Assembly (NCBI RefSeq): GCF_001644565.1
Contig: NZ_CP011387.1
Span: 1,782,501 to 1,846,500 of the forward strand
Direction of reading: 5' to 3'
Source: Deinococcus puniceus
GTDB taxonomy: Bacteria; Deinococcota; Deinococci; Deinococcales; Deinococcaceae
DNA length: 64,000 nt
In this document: piece by piece, positions 46,361 to 56,409 of the stretch
How the letters are laid out: the number at the start of each line of letters is the position of its first letter
Numbering within the stretch: position 1 is the first letter of the stretch
Program-made: the position numbers and the translations under genes
The notes under the pieces: model-generated
Databases searched by the model: none
Seen by the model: the letters and a program-made list of their open reading frames with translations, nothing else
Told to the model about the DNA's origin: nothing

Positions 46361-47686
46361 TCAGTGCGCGTCAGTCGGCAAATATTCGAACTTTGCCCCA
46401 AGCGCCTCTAGATGCCTGAAAAACTGCGGATAGCTTTTGCGGATGTGGTGTGCGCCCGTGATCCGAATGGGAGCCTCGGCCCTCAGCCCCAGCAGGGTGA
46501 GTAGCATGATCATGCGGTGGTCGCCGTGCCCGTTGACAGTTACGCCGCCCGCGACTCGCTCAGTTCCCGTGATGGTCAGGCTGTCCTCTGTTTCCGAAGT
46601 GCTCAGGCCCAAGCGTTCCAGTTCGGCCCGCGTGTCGCTGATGCGGTCACACTCCTTGAGGCGCAGGGTATACACGTTTTCCCAAGTGGTGGTGCCGGAT
46701 GCAGCGGCAGCGGCAGCACTCAGCGCCTGTACAGCGTCGGTAAAGCCGTCTCCGTCGCGGGTCACGGCAGTCAGGGGCAGGCCGCCGCGCACGGTCAGGG
46801 TGTCTCCCTCACGGGTAATATCGGCCCCCATCTGGCGCAGTACGTCTACGGCCTCGCGCTCACCCTGAAGGTCATGCTCGCGCAGATTGCTGAGGCGCAG
46901 CACGCCGGGGCGGGTGGCCGCCGCCGCCAAGAGTGCAGCGCTGCCGGGGTAGTCGCCGGGCACCAACACGCGGCCTGCGCGGTAACGTTGCCCACCGGGA
47001 ATAGAAATCCGGCTGAGGGCATCGCTGGCACTGGCCTGCACTCCAAACGCCGCCAACGTATCCAGCGTCTGGCGCAGTGGCGCGTGGCTTTTGATGTCTC
47101 CAGTCAGGCGCAGGTCTAGGCCGCCGGGCAGCAGCGGGGCCAAAAACATCAGGGCGCTGGCGTACTGGCTGGAGCGTTCGGCACTCACTTCCACTGGGCC
47201 GCCGCGCACTGGCCCGGAGAGAGAAATGGGTAGTTTTCCAGCGTCGCTGCTGACCCGTGCGCCCAGCCGCTCTAGGGCGTCCAGCAAATCTCCTTGGGGC
47301 CGCTTGCCCAACGAATTTGGGTAATCGGTGACAAAGGTCGTGCCCGTGGTCAGCGCCGCCACGCCCATCAGGAAGCGGGCCACTGCCCCCGCATTGCCCG
47401 GATTGAGGGTTACGCCCGCCGCCGGATGTGCGCCGAATCCCCGGATCACGGCGTCGTCGCCCACCAATTCCACGCCCGCGCCCCAATCGGCAAGGCAACG
47501 CAGCATGGCCCCGGCGTCCTCACTGGTGGCGACGCCCACCACGCGGGTTTCTCCCTCGGCCAACGCCGCCGCCAGCAGGTAGCGGGTGGTGTAGTTTTTG
47601 CTGGGTTGTGCCCGCAGTTCGCCCCGCAATTCGGCGGCGGGGTACACCATCACATCAAACCGTTCGGGCAGGCCATCGGCACTCAT
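46361..47686 (-). CDS. aroA: 3-phosphoshikimate 1-carboxyvinyltransferase
   Basis: A 441-residue EPSP synthase, step six of the shikimate pathway. Motifs: QPSKNYTTRYLLAAALAEG, LNPGNAGAVARFL (the PGNAGT-like loop; Thr is replaced by Ala here), ITREGDTLTVRGGLPL, LRLKECDRISD (usual LRxKESDR) and VNGHGDHRMIM. Paralogous to murA at 34339 but clearly the aro type. GATACT lies seven bases before the ATG. The phosphate/enolpyruvate loop changes and the SSQY block (AERSSQYASAL) mark a class II-like form. Confidence 0.93.
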   Translation of the reverse strand: MSADGLPERFDVMVYPAAELRGELRAQPSKNYTTRYLLAAALAEGETRVVGVATSEDAGAMLRCLADWGAGVELVGDDAVIRGFGAHPAAGVTLNPGNAGAVARFLMGVAALTTGTTFVTDYPNSLGKRPQGDLLDALERLGARVSSDAGKLPISLSGPVRGGPVEVSAERSSQYASALMFLAPLLPGGLDLRLTGDIKSHAPLRQTLDTLAAFGVQASASDALSRISIPGGQRYRAGRVLVPGDYPGSAALLAAAATRPGVLRLSNLREHDLQGEREAVDVLRQMGADITREGDTLTVRGGLPLTAVTRDGDGFTDAVQALSAAAAAASGTTTWENVYTLRLKECDRISDTRAELERLGLSTSETEDSLTITGTERVAGGVTVNGHGDHRMIMLLTLLGLRAEAPIRITGAHHIRKSYPQFFRHLEALGAKFEYLPTDAH

Positions 47687-47693
47687 GGCGTGC

Positions 47694-47699
47694 AGTATC
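47694..47699 (-). promoter_or_regulatory. -10 hexamer of aroA
   Basis: GATACT on the minus strand, seven bases before the ATG at 47686. Confidence 0.45.
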
Positions 47700-47749
47700 G
47701 CGCGGCGGGCCGGAACAGACAGGCGGGCGGGTCAGACAGGGCTGGAGCG

Positions 47750-48352
47750 TCAGCCGTTGCGCTCCTGTGTTTGCCGCTCCGGTGTTTGCCGCTCCTGCAT
47801 TTGTGCATTAAACGCCGCCGACTCTCCACGCGCGATGCTGAGGGTCTGCCACTCCGCACCACGCAACGTTTTGACCAGAAAAATGAGTTGATACACATGC
47901 CCGCTGTAGTGCGCCACCTGCCGCTGAATGGCTTCCAGCACGGTATGCACCTCGCTCCGGATGGTCAGCGGGCGGGTCAGGTCGGCGGGCGTGAGGTGAT
48001 CTAGAGCAGAGAAAAACACAGCCCAACCCGCTTCCCACTCGGCCAGCACTTCAGACAGATTCGCTAGGCGCGGCTCAAATTCGGCGTCGCGGTTGCGTGT
48101 CCCTGTTTCACCTTCCGCCGCCGTATAACCGTGGCTCAGGCCACCCCAGCGGGAACGCATATTTCCGGCCAGATGCTGCACCACTACCCCGGCACTGTTG
48201 CCTTCTGCCGACAACGCCGTGCCGATTTCCGTCTCCCGCAGTTGGGCCAGCGCACCGTCTCCGAGCGCCTTCACGCTACGCATTCGTGCCCGTACATCCG
48301 ACAGGTACAACGCTGCGACACCTACAGAGTCAGTATCAACGGAGTCAGTCAT
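47750..48352 (-). CDS. DinB-like DUF1572 family protein
   Basis: A 200-residue four-helix protein. The metal-site pattern of the DinB/DUF1572 fold is present: NSAGVVVQHLAGNMRSRW (His), LTIRSEVHTVLEAIQRQVAHYSGHVYQLIFLVKTL (two further His) and GAEWQTLSI. Family members are often thiol-dependent transferases, and a bacillithiol link is possible in this organism. The C-terminus carries an ERQTPERQTQERNG repeat encoded by a 15-bp DNA repeat (47760-47805). Confidence 0.85.
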   Translation of the reverse strand: MTDSVDTDSVGVAALYLSDVRARMRSVKALGDGALAQLRETEIGTALSAEGNSAGVVVQHLAGNMRSRWGGLSHGYTAAEGETGTRNRDAEFEPRLANLSEVLAEWEAGWAVFFSALDHLTPADLTRPLTIRSEVHTVLEAIQRQVAHYSGHVYQLIFLVKTLRGAEWQTLSIARGESAAFNAQMQERQTPERQTQERNG

Positions 48353-48429
48353 AGGGAAAGGCTAACGCAGGCCAAAGCAATTGCCCAAGCTCCGCCAAAA
48401 CGCCGATTCCCCTCCTACATGGCGGGCCG

Positions 48430-48435
48430 TACAGT
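48430..48435 (+). promoter_or_regulatory. -10 hexamer of the gene at 48442
   Basis: TACAGT, six bases, ATG. Confidence 0.5.
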
Positions 48436-48441
48436 AAGCAC

Positions 48442-48873
48442 ATGACCCCTTTTGCGCCCGGCCAGCGCTGGACTTACCGCACCCGCCCCGGCGAGGACAC
48501 GTCTACAGCCCTGATTCTGAAACGCGAGGAATTGCCCGGCGGCCCCGTGCTACACGTTCAATTGGACGGCCTGCGCCTCCATAACCCACTGACGCCCAGC
48601 GGCCTGCAAACCGAGTTGGGCCACCTGCCCCTTACCGAAGCGGCGGCCCAAGCGTGCCTGACCGAATTGATAGACGCACACGCGGCAATCCCCACCGACC
48701 AGAGCGGCTACCAGCAGTGGCGAAGCGCCTTCGATGCCGGAGAAGCGGGCGTGTTTACTCTACCGCTGGCCGAAATCGTGGGGGTGCTGGAAGGGGCGAT
48801 CAGCGCCAATGCCGAGGCCATGAAAACGCACTCCGACACTGCTGGCCTGTTTGAAAAGCGCAACCTGAAATAG
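48442..48873 (+). CDS. Hypothetical protein
   Basis: A 143-residue soluble protein: MTPFAPGQRWTYRTRPGEDT opens a small beta domain; the second half is helical (EAAAQACLTELIDAHAAIPT, then GYQQWRSAFDAGEAGVFTLPLAEIVGVLEGAI). No family recognised. Monocistronic; the opposing gene starts 19 bases after its stop. Confidence 0.7.
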   Translation: MTPFAPGQRWTYRTRPGEDTSTALILKREELPGGPVLHVQLDGLRLHNPLTPSGLQTELGHLPLTEAAAQACLTELIDAHAAIPTDQSGYQQWRSAFDAGEAGVFTLPLAEIVGVLEGAISANAEAMKTHSDTAGLFEKRNLK

Positions 48874-48891
48874 TGCGGGGCGTGTGCGGTT

Positions 48892-49233
48892 TTAATACGT
48901 CGTGGCCGTCACTTGCGCCTGCCCCAGCGTCACGTCGACTTCAAAGCCGTTGGGCAGGCGCGTGACCGTACAGGTGCTGACTTTGGCCTCTGCCACACCG
49001 CCCCGGTACGCGCCCCGGCAGTCTTCACTGCTGCCCGCTTCCAAAAAAGGCTGGGCCGGGTCAGCCTTCCACGCCCGCTGGGCCGCTGTTTGCACGGCGC
49101 TTGCATAGGCACGGGCCGCCGCCAAATCGGCGCTGCGGTTCTGGCGAGTATTCAGGCCGAGGCCCACCAACACCGCCAGAGCAAGGGGCAACATCAGCCA
49201 ACGCGGCGGCAATTTCAGGCGGGAAGAACGCAT
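48892..49233 (-). CDS. Hypothetical membrane-anchored protein
   Basis: 113 residues: a basic N-terminus (MRSSRLKLPPRW), one membrane helix (LMLPLALAVLVGLGLNT), then an extracytoplasmic alpha/beta part with two cysteines (EDCRGAYRGG and VSTCTVTRLPNG) likely to form a disulfide. The helix-then-strand order is pilin-like, but the prepilin cleavage motif is absent. TAAGCT lies eight bases before the ATG. Confidence 0.65.
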   Translation of the reverse strand: MRSSRLKLPPRWLMLPLALAVLVGLGLNTRQNRSADLAAARAYASAVQTAAQRAWKADPAQPFLEAGSSEDCRGAYRGGVAEAKVSTCTVTRLPNGFEVDVTLGQAQVTATTY

Positions 49234-49524
49234 CTCTGTACAGCTTAATAGACGAACGAGGCAAAGGCTAAAAGCTGGAAGCTCGTCAACTTTCAGTAGT
49301 CAAATGTCCCTAAACATCAGTGAGTCAATCCCAGAAGCGACATTACGATGGGAATTTCACACTGCTCCTTTTGATGACTGGCGGTTTAAAGAGTGTTGGT
49401 TCTGGTCACTAGATCAGACTGTAAGAGATCATCATTAAATTTGATTAAGGGCAGGAGCATGATGAGTTCGGCCAGAAACTCAGTGGTGCTCGAGCGCCCA
49501 AACCAACTCAATCGCCGTGTGCGG

Positions 49525-49553
49525 TTGTGACCTGTCATTTTGTTTAGTTATAC
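49525..49553 (+). promoter_or_regulatory. Candidate promoter of the rhodopsin gene
   Basis: TTGTGA (49525-49530), 17 bases, TTATAC (49548-49553). It would start a leader of about 175 bases. The gap 49234-49736 is AT-richer than its surroundings and holds no credible gene. Confidence 0.45.
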
Positions 49554-49660
49554 GGACTCCGCTCTATTCCGCCACAACCGGGACAGCCCCCTCTGCGGCT
49601 TCATATCGCGTAGCCCGTACTTTTTCCCACTCGCTCACTTCGTGCTGTGCCAGTCCGCTC

Positions 49661-49692
49661 GGATTGAAGCGCACATTATGGCGCTTTGAATC
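49661..49692 (+). promoter_or_regulatory. Hairpin in the rhodopsin leader
   Basis: GATTGAAGCGC (49662-49672), loop ACATTATG, GCGCTTTGAATC (49681-49692), with one bulge. It ends about 45 bases before the start codon and could influence translation or message stability. Confidence 0.4.
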
Positions 49693-49736
49693 GGAATCCG
49701 TATCACCAGCTGTATGCAGCGCTTTCTGGGGGAACA

Positions 49737-50627
49737 ATGATGAAACGTGTGCTGCCATTCCTTGCCGTCCTGTTTGCGGGCGTCGCGCTTGCCCAAACCA
49801 ATGTTGGCGGGCCAGATACTTCAGGGCCAACCCTCACCGCAGGTCAGTTCAACCTTATCTACAACTTCTTCTCGTTCGCTATTGCCGCAATGGGCGCGTC
49901 TGCCATCTTCTTCTTCTTGGCACGTTCCAGCGTGGCTCCCAAATACCGGATCGCCCTCCTGATCAGCGGCGTCGTGGTAACCATCGCTGCCTATCATTAC
50001 GTGCGAATCTTCAACAGTTTCGAGGCGGCTTACGCGCTGAATGCGGCGGGCGTCTATGCACCGACGAGCGTGCCCTTCAACGATGCCTACCGCTACGTAG
50101 ACTGGCTGCTCACTGTGCCCCTTTTGCTGGTTGAGGCCGTTGCCGTGCTGGCCCTCGCCCGCAACGTGGCCAACAGCCTGATTCTGCGCTTGGCCGTGGC
50201 CGCCACCCTGATGATCGTTCTGGGCTATCCCGGCGAAATTTCCACCAATACGGGCACGCGCTTCTTGTGGGGCACGCTCAGCACCATTCCTTTCCTGTAC
50301 ATCCTGTACATCCTGTGGGTGGAACTCGCCCGCGCCACCGAGCGCCAATCCGCAGAAGTAAAAGTGCTGGTGCGGAACCTGCGGCTGCTGCTGTTGTTGT
50401 CGTGGGGCGTGTACCCCATCGCCTACATTCTGCCGATGCTGGGCATCGTGGGTTCAAGCGCCGTGGTGGGCGTGCAAGTCGGCTACACCATCGCCGATGT
50501 TCTCGCCAAACCGCTGTTCGGCCTGCTGATTTATGCCATCGCCGTCGCCAAAACTCGTGACGACGGTGGACTGGTCAACGACGTGAATGCCGCTGGCGCT
50601 CCGTTGGCGGTCAACGCTTCGGACTGA
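49737..50627 (+). CDS. Light-driven proton-pump rhodopsin (proteorhodopsin/xanthorhodopsin type)
   Basis: A 296-residue type 1 rhodopsin with a cleavable-looking signal peptide (MMKRVLPFLAVLFAGVALA) and seven helices. Helix C reads RYVDWLLTVPLLLVE: Asp122, Thr126 and Glu133 make the DTE motif of outward proton pumps, with Arg119 before it. His87 in AAYHYVRIF matches the proteorhodopsin histidine that pairs with the counter-ion. Lys258 in TIADVLAKPLFG should bind retinal. The tuning position (proteorhodopsin 105) is Leu130, which predicts green absorption. WGTLSTIPFLYILYILW in helix E is like xanthorhodopsin. No retinal-synthesis gene lies nearby. Two adjacent ATGs (49737, 49740) are possible. 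Confidence 0.95.
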   Translation: MMKRVLPFLAVLFAGVALAQTNVGGPDTSGPTLTAGQFNLIYNFFSFAIAAMGASAIFFFLARSSVAPKYRIALLISGVVVTIAAYHYVRIFNSFEAAYALNAAGVYAPTSVPFNDAYRYVDWLLTVPLLLVEAVAVLALARNVANSLILRLAVAATLMIVLGYPGEISTNTGTRFLWGTLSTIPFLYILYILWVELARATERQSAEVKVLVRNLRLLLLLSWGVYPIAYILPMLGIVGSSAVVGVQVGYTIADVLAKPLFGLLIYAIAVAKTRDDGGLVNDVNAAGAPLAVNASD

Positions 50628-50659
50628 TCTTCGCCCAGTTATTCGCCCAGTCGACAACG

Positions 50660-50696
50660 AAAGAAGGCCGCATCCACATCGGAGCGGCCTTCTTTT
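50660..50696 (+). terminator. Terminator after the rhodopsin gene
   Basis: AAAGAAGGCCGC (50660-50671) and GCGGCCTTCTTTT (50684-50696), perfect 12-bp stem. It can also serve the convergent gene at 50719. Confidence 0.85.
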
Positions 50697-50718
50697 GATT
50701 GAGGGTAAAGCGCAGGAC

Positions 50719-51267
50719 TTAGACGAACTGTCCACCGTGACGGGCGGCAGCGGCAGCCACCACATCATGTGGAATGGAATCTTCGATGGCGACGGCGCGG
50801 CCACCACTGGACACCGTGCTGCTCATCCGCTCATAGTGATCGTCATCTACGTCGTAGGTGTGGCCCATACCGTTGGTTTCGTCCACGCCTGCCGCGCCGC
50901 CCACTGCGCCTACTCCTGCACCCACGCCGGAGCCGAGGGCCGCCATGCCCAGAATGACGGGAATACCTGCCAAACCGCCCGTGGCAATCGTAGCCACGAC
51001 CCCGGCCACTGCACCCACAGCCGCGCCGACGCCCGTGCCTTTCACTGCACCTGCTCCGGCGTCTTCGGCGCTGCCGTCAACAACATCGGTGTGCGGCGCT
51101 ACGCCCGTCGTGCTGGCCATGCTGCTGTCGGTCATGGTGCCACCAGACATAGCGCTACGGCGGTTGATGGACGCCGAACCCATTTCGGGACGAATGACGC
51201 CCTGTGCTTGCAAGTCCTGAACAAAAGCGTCGGCTTGCGCCACCGTCGGGAACATAAGGTGTTTCAT
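50719..51267 (-). CDS. Glycine-zipper stress-type protein
   Basis: 182 residues. The N-terminal 30 residues (MKHLMFPTVAQADAFVQDLQ) resemble the small fold of general-stress proteins that begin with a residue-pair recognition segment. The middle is a Gly/Ala zipper (GTGVGAAVGAVAGVVATIAT and GSGVGAGVGAVGGAAG) that could insert in membranes; the C-terminus is polar. The lead-in TVAQADAFVQDLQAQGV is typical of proteins induced on osmotic or desiccation stress. Function inferred only from composition. Confidence 0.7.
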   Translation of the reverse strand: MKHLMFPTVAQADAFVQDLQAQGVIRPEMGSASINRRSAMSGGTMTDSSMASTTGVAPHTDVVDGSAEDAGAGAVKGTGVGAAVGAVAGVVATIATGGLAGIPVILGMAALGSGVGAGVGAVGGAAGVDETNGMGHTYDVDDDHYERMSSTVSSGGRAVAIEDSIPHDVVAAAAARHGGQFV

Positions 51268-51424
51268 GTCTCATAGTGTGAAACGCTTACGATTCATGCA
51301 GATGAGATGAGCGCCAAAGCCGATTTAGGGCAAGCCAAGGTCATCCATACACTCTGGTGGGTTTATCTGACTGTTAGGCTAATTGTTACATATCAGCCCG
51401 GCAATCTATCTCACCTGCCGCTTA

Positions 51425-51772
51425 TTACTTTGTCACGCGGTACTGACGCCCGCCCTCCACGTCCAGAATCGCTTCCGGCGCGCCACTCATCACCCTGATC
51501 ACGCACTTGTCTACGGTGTCGGGCAGCGGCATGTTCAGCAAGTCGGCGCAGGGCTGCTCGTAGGAAATGCTGGGCGAAGGCTTGCTGGCAATGGCTGCCT
51601 GCACGGCGCGGGAGCCGTATTCGCGGGCGGCGCGGCCCTGAAAGCTGAAGGTGGCGACGAGCAGGCCGATGGTGGCGACAAATCCACCCAGAATCCAAAG
51701 GAAAGTACGGAAAGTGCTTTTGCGCTGGGCATCGGTAATGGTTCGGGCAGGGGGCGGGGTGGGCGGACTCAT
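51425..51772 (-). CDS. Hypothetical single-span membrane protein
   Basis: 115 residues: a Pro-rich start, one helix (TFLWILGGFVATIGLLVATF) and an outer part with two cysteines (QPCADLLNMP and DKCVIRVMSG). Similar in layout to the protein at 48892. TAGGCT lies six bases before the ATG. Confidence 0.65.
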   Translation of the reverse strand: MSPPTPPPARTITDAQRKSTFRTFLWILGGFVATIGLLVATFSFQGRAAREYGSRAVQAAIASKPSPSISYEQPCADLLNMPLPDTVDKCVIRVMSGAPEAILDVEGGRQYRVTK

Positions 51773-51778
51773 AGGGGC

Positions 51779-51784
51779 AGCCTA
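51779..51784 (-). promoter_or_regulatory. -10 hexamer of the gene at 51425-51772
   Basis: TAGGCT, then GCCCCT and ATG, minus strand. Confidence 0.5.
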
Positions 51785-51853
51785 GCAAGACCGCCTGACC
51801 AGAACCCTCACAGTGCCGGGAAGCGGGGAGGCCGACAGCTTACGCAGACAGGT

Positions 51854-51859
51854 TACACT
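51854..51859 (+). promoter_or_regulatory. -10 hexamer of the CASDH-like gene
   Basis: TACACT, nine bases, ATG at 51869. It rules out the much longer open frame starting at 51383. Confidence 0.5.
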
Positions 51860-51868
51860 GGGCCGCGT

Positions 51869-53086
<1,218 letters not shown>

Positions 53087-53125
53087 ATGAGGGTATGGGC
53101 TGTATAGAGTAGACAGGTCAAAAAC

Positions 53126-53169
53126 AGAGGGCGGGGGCGTGTGGGTGCGCTTTCCCGCCCTCTCTTTTT
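53126..53169 (+). terminator. Terminator after the CASDH-like gene
   Basis: AGAGGGCGGG (53126-53135) and CCCGCCCTCT (53154-53163), then CTTTTTGG. Confidence 0.8.
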
Positions 53170-53250
53170 GGCTACTCTTTTGGCTACGAGCTATGGGCCA
53201 TGAACATCTACTCGACGGGCACGGCGTACTCTTTCCCATGCCCCACACCC

Positions 53251-54945
53251 CTACTCCAACCGATCCAATCGCACCCAGCCCCAGCGCAGCGCCCCCAGCG
53301 TACAGAAGACCGTTGCCACCGCCAGCCCGACTAAGCCCAAGATTCCTTCGGGTGTAGCGAGGGCGCTGTAGCCGGGGAACAGATCAGGTCGCAGAACGCT
53401 TCCGGCCACCGGGCGGGCCAGCAGCAGCAGTGCTAGCACGGAATACGCGAGGCTGAGGCCCATGAAGGCCAAACCGCCGGGACTGACCCCGATTTCGGCA
53501 GGATTGTCGGCATCGAATTTGGGAGCCGCCGCGCCGAGGCCCACGCCCAACGCCGTGATGACAAAGGCGTTGCTGACGCTGACCAGCCCACTGAGCAGGA
53601 ACAAGGTGGGGCCAAGATTCATGCTGTGGGCGCTGACCAAGCCCATCACCAAGCCCAAAATCAGCGTGACGGGCAGCACGCCCAAAAACTTGCTGACCAC
53701 GATTTGGCGCGGGGTGATGGGGCCAGTGCGGAGCAGCCAGTAGGCGCGGCCCTCTACCGACAGGGCCGGAAACGCCAAGCGCACCGCCACCCCCGCGATG
53801 ATGAAGCCCTGAAAAGCCAATTGCACGTAGCCGAGAATGCCGCGAAACTGTGGAATCGGGATTGGCACCGACTTCACGCTGACGAGGTACACGCCCGCCA
53901 GTGCGACAACCACCAACAACTGACTCCACTGGGTCGGGTCGCGCAGGGTAAGACGCAGGTCTTTGTAGGCGAGGCTGCCGCCTATGCCGGAGCGGCCCGC
54001 AAAGCGTTCGGCGGCACTGGCACGGCGTGGGCGGGGATCGAGCTGGGGCGTGCTGGAGTCCAGCGCCCGCGCCCACCCCTCCTGATAGGCGCGGGTGGCG
54101 AGGGCGGTGGCAGCCAACAACAATGCCCCAGACAACACCGCCAGCGGCAGCAGCGGCCACGCCAACTGGCCCTGCGCCGCTTGCCAAATGCCCTGAGAAG
54201 CCCATGCAGGCGGCAAAAAAGGACTGCTGGGGCTGGCGAAGTTCTGCATCAGGGCTTCGAATTGCGCCGGGTCTTGCACCTTTTGCACCAAGACTTCGGG
54301 CCGCAGAGCGCGGATAGCGTACACCAGGCCTGCGCTGAACAACACGCCCAGCGCCGTGGACACCTCACGCACGCGACCCACCGGAGCTACCCGCATCAGG
54401 CCGACTGCCAAGAGTGCGCCGAGGCCGACTGGGGCGGCAAACGTGAGGACGGCGGCCACCAACATCACCGGGTAGGCCCACAGCGGCGCACCGAAAAACA
54501 CGCCGATGGTCGCCAGCAGGGGCAGCATCAAGAACAGCGGCACGAGGGCGGTATTCAGGAACGTCTCAAAGACCTTCAGGCCAAAGACCCGGCGTGTGGG
54601 AATTGGCTGGGTCAGCAAAAAATTCAGGTCGTCGGAGAGGTAGAGCGTGGAAATGGCGGTGGTGGTGGCCGAAAAAGTGACGCCGCTGCTGAGGGTGATC
54701 AGGCCGATTTCCAGCACGCGGGCAAAGACGTTGGTGCCGATGGAGCCGAAGCGGCCTAAGAACTGGAGTGAGCGCCATGTACCGTAGACTTCCGCCGAGA
54801 TGAGCGCCAGCGCCAGAACGACTAAAAAGGCATACCCCCACTTTGGCCCGTGCCGCAGCGTGTGCCCGAAGGCGGTGGCCTTGAGCGCCAGCAGGCTGGG
54901 GGCGCGGGTGGCGGGCTGAGCGGGACGGTAGGGCTGGGTCGTCAC
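53251..54945 (-). CDS. ABC-2-type exporter permease
   Basis: A 564-residue membrane protein with about twelve helices (GYAFLVVLALALISAEVYG, ALVPLFLMLPLLATIGVFFG, TLFLLSGLVSVSNAFVITAL and others). Two ABC-2-like halves are joined by a hydrophilic loop with RRASAAERFAGRSGIGG. It overlaps the ATPase gene by four bases (ATGA), so the two form one exporter. The large size and split TM pattern are typical of the Deinococcus-Thermus form. Substrate unknown. Confidence 0.85.
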   Translation of the reverse strand: MTTQPYRPAQPATRAPSLLALKATAFGHTLRHGPKWGYAFLVVLALALISAEVYGTWRSLQFLGRFGSIGTNVFARVLEIGLITLSSGVTFSATTTAISTLYLSDDLNFLLTQPIPTRRVFGLKVFETFLNTALVPLFLMLPLLATIGVFFGAPLWAYPVMLVAAVLTFAAPVGLGALLAVGLMRVAPVGRVREVSTALGVLFSAGLVYAIRALRPEVLVQKVQDPAQFEALMQNFASPSSPFLPPAWASQGIWQAAQGQLAWPLLPLAVLSGALLLAATALATRAYQEGWARALDSSTPQLDPRPRRASAAERFAGRSGIGGSLAYKDLRLTLRDPTQWSQLLVVVALAGVYLVSVKSVPIPIPQFRGILGYVQLAFQGFIIAGVAVRLAFPALSVEGRAYWLLRTGPITPRQIVVSKFLGVLPVTLILGLVMGLVSAHSMNLGPTLFLLSGLVSVSNAFVITALGVGLGAAAPKFDADNPAEIGVSPGGLAFMGLSLAYSVLALLLLARPVAGSVLRPDLFPGYSALATPEGILGLVGLAVATVFCTLGALRWGWVRLDRLE

Positions 54946-55715
54946 CCCATCGCCTCGGCCTTCCTGCTTTCCGCTTCGGCCAATTCTTCCTCCAGCAGCC
55001 GGAAGAAAATCCGCTCCAGGCTGTCGCCGTGTACCCCGCCCGCCGCCGTGCCAGTGCGGGCGCGGAGGTCATCCATCGTGCCCTCGCCCAGCACCTTGCC
55101 CCGGTCTAGCACCACCAATCGGTCACAAATCGCCTCGGCCAGCGGCAAACTGTGGGTGGTCAGCAGCACCGTGCGGCCCCGATCCGCGTGCGCCCGGAAC
55201 AACTCGCGCACCTGCCGCGCCGCGTGTGGGTCGAGGCCTACCATCGGTTCGTCTACGATCAGCACGGGTGGGTCGGGAAGCATGGCCGCCACAATCGCCA
55301 CCTTTTGCCGCATCCCATGTGAGTAGGTTTCGATCAATTCGTTGCCGTAGTCGGTCAGGCGAAACAACTCCAGCCAGCGGTCTATTTCGGGGTCGGCGTT
55401 GGGCACACGGTAGAGCTGGCCTACGAAGCGCAGCAACTCGCGGGCGGTCAGCTTGCCGTACAGATAGGGCCGGTCTGGAATGTACCCGAAGGCTTCTTTG
55501 GCCTTCACCGGATCGGCCCACACGTCGAATCCCTGCACGCGCACCGTACCCGACGTGGGGCGGGTCAGGCCCACCAGCGCCCGAATGGTGGTGGTTTTGC
55601 CCGCGCCGTTGCTGCCCAACAGCCCGAACACGCCGCCCGGTTGCACGCTGAAACTCAGGTTGCTGACCGCTTCATGCCGCCCGTACCGTTTGGTGTACCC
55701 GCTGACTTCGATCAC
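54942..55715 (-). CDS. ABC transporter ATP-binding protein
   Basis: 257 residues from a GTG. Walker A GSNGAGKTT near residue 35, FGYIPDRPYLYGKLTARELL (Q-loop region without the usual Q), signature region TYSHGMRQKVAIVAAML, Walker B VLIVDEPMVGLDP and H-loop TTHSLPLAEAI. It is of the multidrug/lipid-exporter ATPase type and partners with the permease downstream. TAGCGT lies six bases before the GTG. Confidence 0.92.
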   Translation of the reverse strand: MIEVSGYTKRYGRHEAVSNLSFSVQPGGVFGLLGSNGAGKTTTIRALVGLTRPTSGTVRVQGFDVWADPVKAKEAFGYIPDRPYLYGKLTARELLRFVGQLYRVPNADPEIDRWLELFRLTDYGNELIETYSHGMRQKVAIVAAMLPDPPVLIVDEPMVGLDPHAARQVRELFRAHADRGRTVLLTTHSLPLAEAICDRLVVLDRGKVLGEGTMDDLRARTGTAAGGVHGDSLERIFFRLLEEELAEAESRKAEAMG

Positions 55716-55721
55716 GGGTTT

Positions 55722-55727
55722 ACGCTA
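55722..55727 (-). promoter_or_regulatory. -10 hexamer of the ABC-2 operon
   Basis: TAGCGT, then AAACCC and GTG at 55715; a leaderless GTG start. Confidence 0.45.
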
Positions 55728-55822
55728 GCGGGCGGCGTGTCACGGGAAGGTGACAGGCGGGAATGTGGAGTGTAGATCGTGGTTTGGCTGTTCCTACGTT
55801 CTACGATCCACGTTTCGCCCGC

Positions 55823-56404
55823 CTAAGACATCAGTTCAGCCGACTGAGCTTGCCCCACACCTTCCGACTGCATCCACTCCACGCGCACGCCCTGCGCCTC
55901 CAGCCAGTCGGCCACATGGTACCGGGCCAGTTTTAAGCCGATCAGGACCGCATCGGCGGCGGCGTGAGCGCGGCGGGCTTCGTTCTCGGAAACAAATCCG
56001 GCGGCTTGGGCGGCTTCCAATTCGTCGGCGTCTACCAGTTCGGCGGTCACGCCCTCATGCACGATGATGTCAAGGTAATGGTCTCGCACCTCCCATACAG
56101 CGGCGTTGCCCACAGGCCGGGAGATGGTGGCAATGTCTATGTAGTAGTCGTGTTCGCGGGCCTGATGGAAGTCGTAGCGGCACAGTTGCACGTCTAACGT
56201 TGGAAGAAGCTGTGCCTGCCAATGCCGAATGCGCGGATGCCGGTCAAAGGCGCGGGCCACGAACAGGCCGTGCGTGTGTTCGCGGTAAGTGTGAACATGG
56301 CGCAGGCCTGTATTGGTGCAGTGCGTCATGGCGTCGGTATCGTGCCGCTCGGTCTTGACCGGATGCGCCTCGGCAGGCGAACAGTGTGGCGAGGAAACCG
56401 ACAT
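55823..56404 (-). CDS. DUF402 family protein
   Basis: 193 residues. The DUF402 domain covers about residues 35-160: HGLFVARAFDRHPRIRHWQAQ, QLCRYDFHQAREHDYYIDIATI (with the D-Y-Y-I-D metal-binding acid pair) and HYLDIIVHEGVTAELVDADELE. Related proteins hydrolyse nucleoside tri/diphosphates. I keep the ATG at 56404, with TAGGCT five bases upstream; the inner ATG near 56329 would remove a low-complexity leader. Confidence 0.8.
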   Translation of the reverse strand: MSVSSPHCSPAEAHPVKTERHDTDAMTHCTNTGLRHVHTYREHTHGLFVARAFDRHPRIRHWQAQLLPTLDVQLCRYDFHQAREHDYYIDIATISRPVGNAAVWEVRDHYLDIIVHEGVTAELVDADELEAAQAAGFVSENEARRAHAAADAVLIGLKLARYHVADWLEAQGVRVEWMQSEGVGQAQSAELMS

Positions 56405-56409
56405 ACAGC

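Noticed and set aside
51383..51868. N-terminal extension of the CASDH-like protein
   Set aside because: The extension covers the divergent gene at 51425-51772 and lacks similarity; TACACT before 51869 supports the shorter start.
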